64,000 nucleotides of DNA from CAVOGJ01 sp963700865 (GTDB lineage Bacteria; Planctomycetota; Planctomycetia; Pirellulales; Pirellulaceae). Location of the stretch: the NCBI GenBank assembly GCA_963700865.1, contig CAVOZC010000001.1, forward strand, positions 62,001-126,000, given 5' to 3'. Below, piece after piece: positions 45,262 through 54,005 of the stretch. A program made the position numbers and the translations under genes. How positions within the stretch are numbered: position 1 is the first letter of the stretch; the number at the start of each line of letters is the position of its first letter. Below the pieces are notes generated by a model. It had not been told where the DNA came from. It worked only from the letters and a program-made list of their open reading frames with translations, and searched no databases.

Positions 45262-45865
45262 AAAGATCGCCGAAATTTTTCAGCAACCGCAGCCCATCCG
45301 CCTGACTCTTTTCCGGGTGAAATTGAGTCGCGTACACGTTGTCGCGCCAGGCCATCGCACAAAAGGCCTGCGGATAGTCCGACTCCAGCGCCACGACGCC
45401 GGCATCCGCGGGGATGACGTAGAACGAATGAACAAAATAAAAATAGGCGCCGTCCGCGACTCCCTCCAGCAGCGGCGAGCGGCGGCGCACGCGGACCTGG
45501 TTCCAGCCCATATGCGGCACCTTGTAGGGGGGCGGTAATTCAAACTTGACAACCCTCCCCGGGATCACGGCCAACCCGGCATGGCAGCCCCCTTCTTCGC
45601 CGACTTCGAACAGCAATTGCAAGCCGAGACAAATCCCCAGGAACGGTCGACCGCCAGCCACAAAATCACGGATGGGCTCGACCAACTCGCGGGCCCGCAG
45701 TTCTCGCATCGCATCACCGAATGCGCCGACCCCAGGCAATACCAGCTTGTCAGCGGTTGCGATCTGGTCCGGTACATTCGTGATACAGGCTTCGTGTCCG
45801 ACCCGCTCCAAGGCTTTCTGCACGCTGCGCAGGTTTCCCATCTGATAATCGACAATGGCAATCAT
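45260..45865 (-). CDS. hisH: Imidazole glycerol phosphate synthase glutaminase subunit HisH
   Basis: ATG 45865 (MIAIVDYQMGNLRSVQKALE) gives 201 aa. The class I glutaminase triad is Cys79 in GICLGLQ, His183 and Glu185 in QFHPEKS. HisH supplies ammonia to HisF, which is not in the window. The gene begins 11 bp after pheA ends. Confidence 0.95.
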   Translation of the reverse strand: MIAIVDYQMGNLRSVQKALERVGHEACITNVPDQIATADKLVLPGVGAFGDAMRELRARELVEPIRDFVAGGRPFLGICLGLQLLFEVGEEGGCHAGLAVIPGRVVKFELPPPYKVPHMGWNQVRVRRRSPLLEGVADGAYFYFVHSFYVIPADAGVVALESDYPQAFCAMAWRDNVYATQFHPEKSQADGLRLLKNFGDL

Positions 45866-45876
45866 CTCGCAGGTTC

Positions 45877-47070
45877 CTAGAGTACGCGTTGACTGACAGG
45901 GTAGCTCCCCAGCACGGTCAGCTCCTTGCAATGGGCCCGCGCCTCACCGATGACCTGGGCGAAGCCCGCGTCATCACGATGCCCCTCCGCGTCGATGTAG
46001 AAACGATATTCGCGGTTGATCTGCTCGGCCGAGGCCCGCGGCTCGTCCGCCAGTTGTCGCTGGTCGCGCGGCGATGCCTTGCGATGAAAAATATTGGTCG
46101 CCACTTTGTCGATATGTGTCAGATTAATGCCAGCCCGCTTAAAGACCGCCAGTACATCGACAAGTGCCCCTGGCCGATCGAGCGTCGTGAACATCAGAGA
46201 GGTCTTGTCATTACCACTCGGCGCGGCGTTGTGCTGGGAGAGAACAAGGAACCGCGTCAGATTGTCTGGCTTGTCTTCAATATTCTCAAACAATGCGTGC
46301 AGGCCGTAGATCTCGCCCGCCAGGTCATTACCAATGGCTGCCACGCCATCCTCCCCCTTCTCCACTTCCACTTTGGCCTGCTTCACCGCGTTGACGGTGG
46401 TGTCGGTCGTGATGAGTTCCACCTTGGGAAATTGCACGGCCAGCCATTTGCGACAGTGGGCCAACGCGTCCTGGGTCGAATAAATTCGCCTTACCTGATC
46501 GGGCTGCGAATTCGTCAACAGGCACCGACGCACCTCCAACTGAATCTCGGCGTAGATGCTGATCGAATCGTGATAGAGGGAAAAGGCGTGCATCGTCTCG
46601 GCGATGCCGCTCCCCGTGGCGTTCTCAATCGGCACGACGGCGAAATCGACATGGCCGCGGACGACTTCGGTAAAGGCGCCTTCCGCGGCGCGGAGGTCCT
46701 CGAATTTGACACTCGACCCGAAGTGCCGAATGGCGGCCAAATGCACGTAACTCCCCTCGGGACCCAGGTAGCCAATCCGCAGGGGCTGTTCCAGATGGAA
46801 ACTGCCACTCATCAATTCCCGGTAGAGTGCCTCGATCGTGCGGTCGGGTAGCGGTCCCCGATTCAGCTCGAGCACCTTCTTCAATACCGCCGCTTCCCGA
46901 TGCGGAGCGTAGATGGGGATCCCTGTTTGCCGCTTGAGCTTGCCGACTTGCACCACCAGTTCGGCGCGACGGTTGAGCAATTCCACCAGACTGCGGTCGA
47001 CATCATCGATCTTTTGACGGAACCCAGCGAGGATGCCCTGTTCCGGGGGTGGTGGCTGTCCTTCACTCAT
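45877..47070 (-). CDS. pheA: Bifunctional chorismate mutase / prephenate dehydratase PheA
   Basis: ATG 47070 (MSEGQPPPPEQGILAGFRQK) gives 397 aa. An AroQ chorismate mutase domain (FRQKIDDVDRSLVELLNRRA) is followed by a prephenate dehydratase domain (IGYLGPEGSYVHLAAIRHFG, VVPIENATGSG, DNLTRFLVLS with the catalytic Thr) and an ACT domain (TTLDRPGALVDVLAVFKRAG). In the ACT domain the ESRP-type phenylalanine-binding loop is replaced by a longer NIFHRKASPRDQRQLADEPR insertion. It makes phenylpyruvate for phenylalanine synthesis. It leads the pheA-hisH pair. Confidence 0.93.
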   Translation of the reverse strand: MSEGQPPPPEQGILAGFRQKIDDVDRSLVELLNRRAELVVQVGKLKRQTGIPIYAPHREAAVLKKVLELNRGPLPDRTIEALYRELMSGSFHLEQPLRIGYLGPEGSYVHLAAIRHFGSSVKFEDLRAAEGAFTEVVRGHVDFAVVPIENATGSGIAETMHAFSLYHDSISIYAEIQLEVRRCLLTNSQPDQVRRIYSTQDALAHCRKWLAVQFPKVELITTDTTVNAVKQAKVEVEKGEDGVAAIGNDLAGEIYGLHALFENIEDKPDNLTRFLVLSQHNAAPSGNDKTSLMFTTLDRPGALVDVLAVFKRAGINLTHIDKVATNIFHRKASPRDQRQLADEPRASAEQINREYRFYIDAEGHRDDAGFAQVIGEARAHCKELTVLGSYPVSQRVL

Positions 47071-47180
47071 ATCAATCGATCCTGTGGCAGAACGGGCGCG
47101 GCTTTCCACGTATCCTACACGGGGTGGGGAGGCTCGTGCCACAGCCCTTGCCTGGTCGATACGCAGCCAGCCGGAGGAGA

Positions 47181-48410
47181 TCAGCGACGATCGACCGTTT
47201 CCGGATAAATCACCACTTCCACGCGACGATTACGCTGTTGCCCGGCGGGTGTGCCGTTGGAGGCGACAGGATAATTGGCCCCATGGCCAAGTACGAACAG
47301 CTGCTGAACCCCAAACTGATGACGCTTGGTGAGCTGTTCAAAAACGGCGGTCGCCTGAGCGGCCGACAACTGGTGGTTGCTGCTCCACGTGCCCGATTGG
47401 ATCGCGTTCGGGTCGGTATGCGCCTCGATGCCGATAATCTGCCGAGCATAATTTTGCCGCACTGCATCCGCGACTCGATCAATCAGCGGCGCGGCGTCTG
47501 CGTTGAGCGTGGCGGTGCCGGGCGCAAAGATCTGATCGGACGGCAATTCGATGCGAATCACGTCGCCGTCCTGCCGCACCTGCAGTCCCGTGATGCTGAT
47601 GGGGGCCAAATTCCGTTGCACGCTGCTATTGGCGCTGATCTTAGCCCCGCCGCGACGAGCCAGATTCGTTTCGAGTTGGGCCACGCGCTGCTCCGCTTCT
47701 TGCCTGGCCATCTGGATCTGCTGCTGCGCGACCTGATACTGACGCTGGGACTCGCCCTGCAACTCCTCCATTCGCTGTGTCGCCAGTTTCTGCTGTTCGC
47801 GGGCGTCATTCAGACGAGCCACGGTGTCGTCGAGTTGCTGCTTCAAGAGTCGCGTCTGGTCCTCAAAGAGTCGATTCTCTTGCTGCGATTGAGCCAATTG
47901 GGCGTGAAGATCGCGATTATTGGCATCCAGTTCGAGGGACCGGCGGCGGAGATCCGCCAGGCTTTCCAATTCCTGCTGCTGTTTCCGAAGCAGGTCCGTC
48001 TGTTGCTGGAGCTTCTGCAACTCCTCCATGCGCTTCCCTTCGGTCGCTTGCACAACCTGCTGCGCCTGATATTGCTGCATCTCCGTCATCTGGGCCAAAG
48101 CACGCTGCTGCTCCTCGGCCAGCCGTGCCTGCTCCTGTTGGCGTTTCATGAGGTCCGACAACTGGCCCATGGGGCCTCCCGTCGAGGCATTCGGGTCCCA
48201 GGCCGATGAACTGGGTGCCGGTGGCGCCCAGGTATTCGGGTTGCCAGCCGACGGTTGAGGGACACCCGCCAAGGCGTTCTGGCTTTGCCAAGGCCAAGCC
48301 ATGCCGCCGTTGGGATTCGAGCGACAGCCGGCCAGCAGCGTGAAGAGGACAAGCCACAGCACCATTCGCCTTGGCGATACGCAATCGGTCGCAAAGTGCT
48401 GGAATTTCAT
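47181..48410 (-). CDS. OmpA-family lipoprotein with long coiled coil
   Basis: This 409-aa protein has a lipobox (VLFTLLAGC), a proline/serine-rich stretch, a long glutamine-rich coiled coil (residues about 90-255) and a C-terminal OmpA domain (IFAPGTATLNADAAPLIDRV, IGIEAHTDPNAI, GQQRNRRVEVVIYPE). OmpA domains bind peptidoglycan; the coiled coil could span the periplasm. Planctomycetes have thin peptidoglycan, consistent with such an anchor. No tol/pal genes are adjacent. Confidence 0.88.
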   Translation of the reverse strand: MKFQHFATDCVSPRRMVLWLVLFTLLAGCRSNPNGGMAWPWQSQNALAGVPQPSAGNPNTWAPPAPSSSAWDPNASTGGPMGQLSDLMKRQQEQARLAEEQQRALAQMTEMQQYQAQQVVQATEGKRMEELQKLQQQTDLLRKQQQELESLADLRRRSLELDANNRDLHAQLAQSQQENRLFEDQTRLLKQQLDDTVARLNDAREQQKLATQRMEELQGESQRQYQVAQQQIQMARQEAEQRVAQLETNLARRGGAKISANSSVQRNLAPISITGLQVRQDGDVIRIELPSDQIFAPGTATLNADAAPLIDRVADAVRQNYARQIIGIEAHTDPNAIQSGTWSSNHQLSAAQATAVFEQLTKRHQFGVQQLFVLGHGANYPVASNGTPAGQQRNRRVEVVIYPETVDRR

Positions 48411-48555
48411 GGCGTGGTTCTACAGCCCGACTCGTCAAATAACCCCGGTCAATGGCGACCACGAGGGGGCGACGGTGTGGAACTGTCTCATGTGCTCGGA
48501 AAAGGCGGCGGGATCGTATCGGCGGCGACGATCGCTCGCAAGGCCAGTTTCTCCG

Positions 48556-49911
48556 CTAACCCGCTAGCGGCGCTTCGCCGCCGAGGATCCACGACTTCAG
48601 CCACAGATATCCTTTCAACATGGCGGCCATCGCCGCCAGACAAAGCAGCAAGCCAAGCGGCATCCAGATACCCAGGTTGAAATAGGCTTCGGTGTCCAGC
48701 CATATGCGGGTCCACATGAGCAATAGAAAAAGAGTCGCCAGACAGAGATAAGGCCCAAAGGCAATCTCGTGGTTCCGCGTGATCGCCCATTGGGCGAGGG
48801 CCACAAACACAGCGGCAAAAGGAGCCAGAAAGAAGATCAGGAGCGACGGTTGCCAGCCCACAAAGGCACCAATCATTCCCATCAGCGTCACATCGCCAAA
48901 GCCGAGCGCTTCTTGCCGCAGCACGCGGCTGGCCACCACGCGAAACGCCCAGACCAGCCCCCCACCGAATGCCATCCCTGCCAGCGATGACAGCAATCCC
49001 TGCCACGGCAGCCCGCCCACCCACCAGCCGGCGGCGATCAGCAGCAGCCCTGCCAGCGTCATCCAGAACAGTGACACCAGATAGGGATTGCGGCGGATGG
49101 CGGCGCACAGCAGGCCGCAGCCGCGCGAGATGCCTCGATGAAACCACAGCTTGCGCGGAAGCAACAGGGCGAAACTCCATATTCCGAAGGCTGCCAGGCC
49201 CAGGACCAACCCCAGCGGGCCGTGCAACGGAGGCCACCAGGCGGCGGGTGTCGTCAACTTGAGGAAATCCGCCGACACCTTCAAGGACGAACCGCCGGTT
49301 GGCGACTTCTCGACGTCGTCCGCAGGGCCGCCAGCGGCGCCCTGATTCGCGGGAATCAGCTGGAAATAAGGCGCTGGCAACATGGATGTCGGCGCAACGA
49401 CCGCCAGGAGTAGTGCCAACAACGTGCCGGGAATGACGACCGCGTCGGGAATCAGCTTTTCATCGAAGTCAATGAACGTGGCCACGAGCATGAACGCGCA
49501 CAGCAAGCTCTGACTGACAAACTGAGCCAGGATCGTTCCGTCCGTGGGCCGAATCAGCAATTCTTGCGTTCCCAGATGCCAACGATGCAGCCCGTAGCCG
49601 ACATGCCACTGATAGAACATTGCCAGACCAACCGCGCAAAACAACTCGATGCAGAGGGGCCGCAGCCAATACCACGCGCCGTGAATTCCCTGCTCACGAG
49701 CCAGACCAAGCCAGCCGAAAACGGGCAATCGATCCGACCAGTGTCGGGGCGGAGCCGCGGGGTCCGGTGGGGACCACGGCCCGATGGCGCGTGGGTGCCA
49801 GGCCAATCGATAAATGGCCCGGTTGATCTGGCCGCCCACCAACAACCCGAGGAAAAACAGGATGACCGTACGAACCGGCAACGGGATCTCAAGAATCGAC
49901 TGCACGCCCAT
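48556..49911 (-). CDS. Prepilin peptidase (A24 family, PilD-like)
   Basis: This 451-aa polytopic protein has the aspartyl protease motifs of A24 peptidases: FIDFDEKLIPDAV in the first half and GFGDVTLMGMIGAF in the second. It is longer than typical PilD (about 290 aa) because of an extra loop around residues 185-225. The enzyme cleaves and may methylate type IV prepilin/pseudopilin leaders. No pilin or secretion genes are in the window. Its start lies 9 bp past the aroK stop. Confidence 0.9.
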   Translation of the reverse strand: MGVQSILEIPLPVRTVILFFLGLLVGGQINRAIYRLAWHPRAIGPWSPPDPAAPPRHWSDRLPVFGWLGLAREQGIHGAWYWLRPLCIELFCAVGLAMFYQWHVGYGLHRWHLGTQELLIRPTDGTILAQFVSQSLLCAFMLVATFIDFDEKLIPDAVVIPGTLLALLLAVVAPTSMLPAPYFQLIPANQGAAGGPADDVEKSPTGGSSLKVSADFLKLTTPAAWWPPLHGPLGLVLGLAAFGIWSFALLLPRKLWFHRGISRGCGLLCAAIRRNPYLVSLFWMTLAGLLLIAAGWWVGGLPWQGLLSSLAGMAFGGGLVWAFRVVASRVLRQEALGFGDVTLMGMIGAFVGWQPSLLIFFLAPFAAVFVALAQWAITRNHEIAFGPYLCLATLFLLLMWTRIWLDTEAYFNLGIWMPLGLLLCLAAMAAMLKGYLWLKSWILGGEAPLAG

Positions 49912-49919
49912 GTCCCTCC

Positions 49920-50468
49920 TTAGCCGTCACCGTGGATCGCCTCGAACCCCCGCTGTTCACACAGCCATGTCAAGATTTCGGCGGCGACTTCCGCAGTCGA
50001 CTTGTCATCCGTCATGACCTCCAGATCCGCCGCCTGCCGATAGAGGGGCTGCCGCTCCTCCAGCAAGCGAACGATTTCCGCCAAGCCGCTCAAATTCGTG
50101 AGTGGCGGCCTGCGTTGCGACGTGCAGGCATCCTTCGACAACCGTTCGTGGATGGTGGCGGGGCGAGCCGTCAGCCAGACGACGGGGCCCGTCTGTTTCA
50201 GCGCGGCACCATTGTCGGGATTGAGAATCACGCCGCCCCCGGTGGCAATGATCCAATTCTGACGCCTGGCAACCTGACGTACAACCTCGGCTTCCCATTC
50301 CCGGAAAACCGCTTCGCCATGTGCGGCAAAGATGTCGGAGATCGACATATCATGTTGGGTTTCCAGTTCGTCGTCCAGGTCGACCCACGGCCGACCGAGC
50401 CGAGCGGACAACTGTTGCGCGACGGCTGACTTACCGGTACCGCGATAACCAATCAGCGAGACGTTCAT
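49920..50468 (-). CDS. aroK: Shikimate kinase AroK
   Basis: ATG 50468 (MNVSLIGYRGTGKSAVAQQL) gives 182 aa. The P-loop GYRGTGKS (residues 7-14), DLDDELE and the ATGGGVIL loop bind shikimate and ATP; the LID RRPPLTN is present. It phosphorylates shikimate. Located 46 bp after aroDE, it fits a chorismate-pathway cluster with aroDE and pheA. Confidence 0.95.
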   Translation of the reverse strand: MNVSLIGYRGTGKSAVAQQLSARLGRPWVDLDDELETQHDMSISDIFAAHGEAVFREWEAEVVRQVARRQNWIIATGGGVILNPDNGAALKQTGPVVWLTARPATIHERLSKDACTSQRRPPLTNLSGLAEIVRLLEERQPLYRQAADLEVMTDDKSTAEVAAEILTWLCEQRGFEAIHGDG

Positions 50469-50514
50469 GGGAGCTGCGCGGAGCTGAGTGGTTGGAAACG
50501 ACAACGCGGGTCGG

Positions 50515-51999
50515 TCAATATTGGGCCGCCCCGATGGCTCGCCGCAAGCGATCCTGAATCAATTGCAGCGGGGGTTGCAGACCGGTAAAGTGCTTGAATT
50601 GCAGCGCCGCTTGCCGCACGAACATTTCCAGCCCGCTAATCACACGGCAACGACGCTGTTTTGCTTCCTTGTAAAGCAGCGTCTGTTCGGGATTGTAAAC
50701 GGTATCGAAGACAATCGCATTGGGACGCAGTTTAGTCTTATCGTAGGGAGATTCGTCCACATTCGGATGCATGCCGATCGGCGTTGCATTGACGAGGATT
50801 TCCGCCTTGACGTGGTGCCGATGATGCCACTCGACCGCTCGGCACTTCATCTCCTCCGCCAGCACCAAGGCCCGGCCATGCGTGCGACTGGCCACCACCA
50901 CATCGGCACCCCGGCGAATCAACCCGAATACGACCGCTCGCGCCGCCCCGCCGGCCCCCAGCACCAGTGCCGTGTGGCCGGCGAGGGGTGTCTTGCGATC
51001 GTGGGCCAGTCGCTCATCAAGGCAAGTCATCGCGGCTCGATAATCCGTATTGAATCCCAGCACATCGTCTCCACGGAAGACCATGGTATTGATCGCTCCG
51101 ATCCCCGCGAGGCGCCATCAATTTTCGTGCAGTAGGCCATGGCCGCTTCTTTGTGGGGGATCGTCACACTCAGCCCGCGAATCCCCAACGCACGACAATC
51201 CTGGATGAACTGCTGCAATTGTTCCGCCGGAACACGAAACGGCAGATAGACCTTGTTGAGGGAATGGGATTGGAAGGCCGCATTGTGGATAAAGGGGCTG
51301 AGACTGTGTCCAATCGGATCGGCGATGACGCCATAAGACTTCGGTTTCCGCATTGATGTGCGGATAGTCATAGACATCGACCATCTGCCGGAAGCTGATT
51401 TGGCCGGGTGCGAGCGTCCGTTCTTGCGTGAAAGCCGCATACGTAAAAGGTGCCCCATACTTGCCTGCCAGGATTCGCGTGGGGATGCCCATGTCCCCCA
51501 TGCAAATCCCGATCGTGGGCACTTCCGCCGACTGTTCCATCAACTGCAACATGCGGACGTTGTCATGGGGATTGTTGGCCATCGTGGCAATCTTCACGAT
51601 GTCCGCGTCGAGGGCCTGCATCCGCCGCTGCAACGCGGGCAAGTCTTCGGGGGTCTTTTCAAAATCGTGCAAGCTCACGATGCGTTTGGTCTTGCCATAA
51701 CGAGGAATGCTGCCAGCGATATCCTCCTCGATATCAACATAGTCGACTTGTTCCGCAATCGCGGTACGCAGCACCATCTGCCGTTCAGCTTCCGAACCGG
51801 ACCATTTGCCACCGTCCTTCTCCCGGCGGCAAGTCACGATCACCGGCCCCGGGCGATCGGCCAGGATGCGTTTCAAGTTGATCGCACGGACAATGTAATC
51901 CAGACGTAGCTCGACCAGCTCGGCCCCCTGCTCCACCATCCGCGCGTGCTCAGCAATCAAGTGCTTGTGGCGGCCGCGGCCAATGCTCACGCAGATCAT
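50515..51999 (-). CDS. aroDE: Bifunctional 3-dehydroquinate dehydratase / shikimate dehydrogenase (two frameshifts)
   Basis: ATG 51999 (MICVSIGRGRHKHLIAEHAR) opens a type I 3-dehydroquinase domain (RREKDGGKWSGSEAER, SLHDFEKTP, VKIATMANNPHDN with the Schiff-base Lys). A shikimate dehydrogenase domain follows: YGVIADPIGHSLSPFIHNAA, then GAINTMVFRGDDVLGFNTDY, LGAGGAARAVVFGL and NATPIGMHP. One-base shifts near 51350 and 51108 separate three frames; both repair readily. The enzyme performs two consecutive steps of the shikimate pathway. As an essential housekeeping gene, it is more likely to carry sequence errors than to be a pseudogene. Confidence 0.88.
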
Positions 52000-52078
52000 G
52001 GAATTTACCGCCAAGGTCGCTGGTGTGGAGAAACAGGCCGCTGAGAATCCCCCATTCTGAACGACCGCCGCCGGATAT

Positions 52079-53977
52079 TCAAATCCGCTTGAAGCGGCGA
52101 TCGAGTTCCTCGCGGGAAAACACCAGCGTGGTCGGCCGACCATGGGGGCAATGATGGGCGTTATGGACGACATACCGCCGTTCCAGCAGGGCGTTGATTT
52201 CCTCGGCCGTGAGCCGATCGCCCGCCTTGATGGCCGCCTTGCAGGATATCATATGCAGCAGCTCGTCCAGCAAGTCCCGCCGCTCCAGCGACTTTTCGGG
52301 TGTTCGTAGTTTCTCGGCAATCTGCCGTAAGATGTCGCCAGGATTCAGATTGGCCAACATGGCGGGATACGCCGACACGAGAATCGTGTCGTTCCCAAAC
52401 GACTCGACCTCCATCCCCAGTTGTCGTAGCGTGTCCCGGTGATCCAGAACCGCGGCGGCTTCTTCGGGCGTGAGCTGCACGGGTTCGGGGACGAGCAGTC
52501 GCTGCATCTCTGCCGTGCCGCCGAGGACTTTCTCGCGAATTTCCTCGTAGAGGATGCGTTCGTGCAACGCGTGTTGATCGATAACGATCACCCCCTCGTC
52601 CGTCTCGGTAATCAAATAGCGATTATAAACCTGCATGGCGGCCGAACCGTCCGCCGCAATCGACTTGCTGCCGCGTTGGGCCGAGTCACCGCGATCGACC
52701 TCCGAGGCGGGCAACGTCGTGTCACGCGAGCCCGCCGCGGCGGACCACGCGGCTCCGCCAGCCGGCGTCGCAGCGTGGGCGTTGCCGGGGAATTGCAGAT
52801 TCAGGGACGTCTGGCATGGCAGCGACGAGACACCATCATGGGATACGCCGGCCGGCCCCGACACGGGGGGAAATTTCTGGAACGCCCCGTGGCTGGCCCA
52901 CTGTTGGACGCGCTCCCGCGCGTCGCTGGCCGTCGAGCCGTGATCCCGGGCGGACGCGGGCCCCGACAACTGGGCTCGGGCGGTAAGATCGGTCGACAGG
53001 AAACGCGCGCGAAGCATGCCCAGTAACTGGCTATACAGCTTCCCCGCCTCCTGAAATCGCACCTCCAGCTTGGTGGGGTGGACATTGACATCGACCAGCT
53101 CTGCCGGCATCTCCAGGCGCAGAAAGGCGATCGGAAAACGGCCGGTCATCAACAATCCTCGATAGGCTTCGCTCAGCGCATGCCCCAAGGCTCGATCCCG
53201 GATGTGGCGACCGTTGAGGAACAAGTACTGCATGCGGTTGTTCCCCCGATTGTGGCTCGGATCGGCCACAAAGCCATGCATACGCACCTCCCCCTCCTCG
53301 GCCTGGACGGGAATCAGCGCATCGGCAAGTTCCCTGCCGAAGAGCACACCCAACCGGTCTCGCCAATGCTCGACGGGAGGCAAATCGTAAATTTCCCGCT
53401 CGTTGTGGGACAACGTGAAATGCAGCCGCTCGTGAGCCACGGCGATCCGCGTCAAGGCCTCGGAAATATGCCCCATTTCGGTCTGCACGGTCCGCATGAA
53501 TTTGCGCCGCACCGGCGTGTTGAAGAAGAGATTTCGCACGGCGATGCGGGTGCCGACCGGGCAACCACACGGCTCGACGCTGCCTGCCTGCCCGCCGTGA
53601 ATCTCCAATTCGGCTCCCGCCGCCTCGCCCGAAGTGCGGCTGCGGATGCGAAAATGACTGATCTCGGCGATCGAGGCGAGTGCCTCGCCACGGAAACCGA
53701 GCGTGCGGACGCGGAACAAGTCGTCGGCGGTCAGTAACTTGCTGGTCGCATGACTGGCCACGGCCAAAGGCAATTGAGCCGCGTCGATGCCGCACCCATT
53801 GTCGACCACCTGAATCAGCTCGGTCCCCCCTTTGCCAATTGCCACATCGACTCGGGTCGCGCCCGCATCGACCGAGTTTTCAACCAGTTCCTTGACGACG
53901 CTTGCGGGTCGCTCGATCACTTCTCCCGCGGCGATCTTGTTGACCACGGATGCGGGAAGTTGCTTGATGTCAGGCAT
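52079..53977 (-). CDS. mutL: DNA mismatch repair protein MutL
   Basis: This 632-aa protein has the GHKL ATPase motifs: ENSVDAGA, DNGCGIDA, GFRGEALASIAE and TRIAVRNLFFNTPVRRKF. The C-terminal domain carries DQHALHERILYE (fitting DQHA-x2-E-x4-E) and the CPHGRPT metal-binding motif, both marks of endonuclease-active MutL in organisms without MutH. It starts at ATG 53977 (MPDIKQLPASVVNKIAAGEV). A proline/serine-rich linker of about 90 residues joins the two halves. Confidence 0.96.
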   Translation of the reverse strand: MPDIKQLPASVVNKIAAGEVIERPASVVKELVENSVDAGATRVDVAIGKGGTELIQVVDNGCGIDAAQLPLAVASHATSKLLTADDLFRVRTLGFRGEALASIAEISHFRIRSRTSGEAAGAELEIHGGQAGSVEPCGCPVGTRIAVRNLFFNTPVRRKFMRTVQTEMGHISEALTRIAVAHERLHFTLSHNEREIYDLPPVEHWRDRLGVLFGRELADALIPVQAEEGEVRMHGFVADPSHNRGNNRMQYLFLNGRHIRDRALGHALSEAYRGLLMTGRFPIAFLRLEMPAELVDVNVHPTKLEVRFQEAGKLYSQLLGMLRARFLSTDLTARAQLSGPASARDHGSTASDARERVQQWASHGAFQKFPPVSGPAGVSHDGVSSLPCQTSLNLQFPGNAHAATPAGGAAWSAAAGSRDTTLPASEVDRGDSAQRGSKSIAADGSAAMQVYNRYLITETDEGVIVIDQHALHERILYEEIREKVLGGTAEMQRLLVPEPVQLTPEEAAAVLDHRDTLRQLGMEVESFGNDTILVSAYPAMLANLNPGDILRQIAEKLRTPEKSLERRDLLDELLHMISCKAAIKAGDRLTAEEINALLERRYVVHNAHHCPHGRPTTLVFSREELDRRFKRI

Positions 53978-54005
53978 GAGGCTCCTTCCAATGTCAGGCG
54001 GACGG

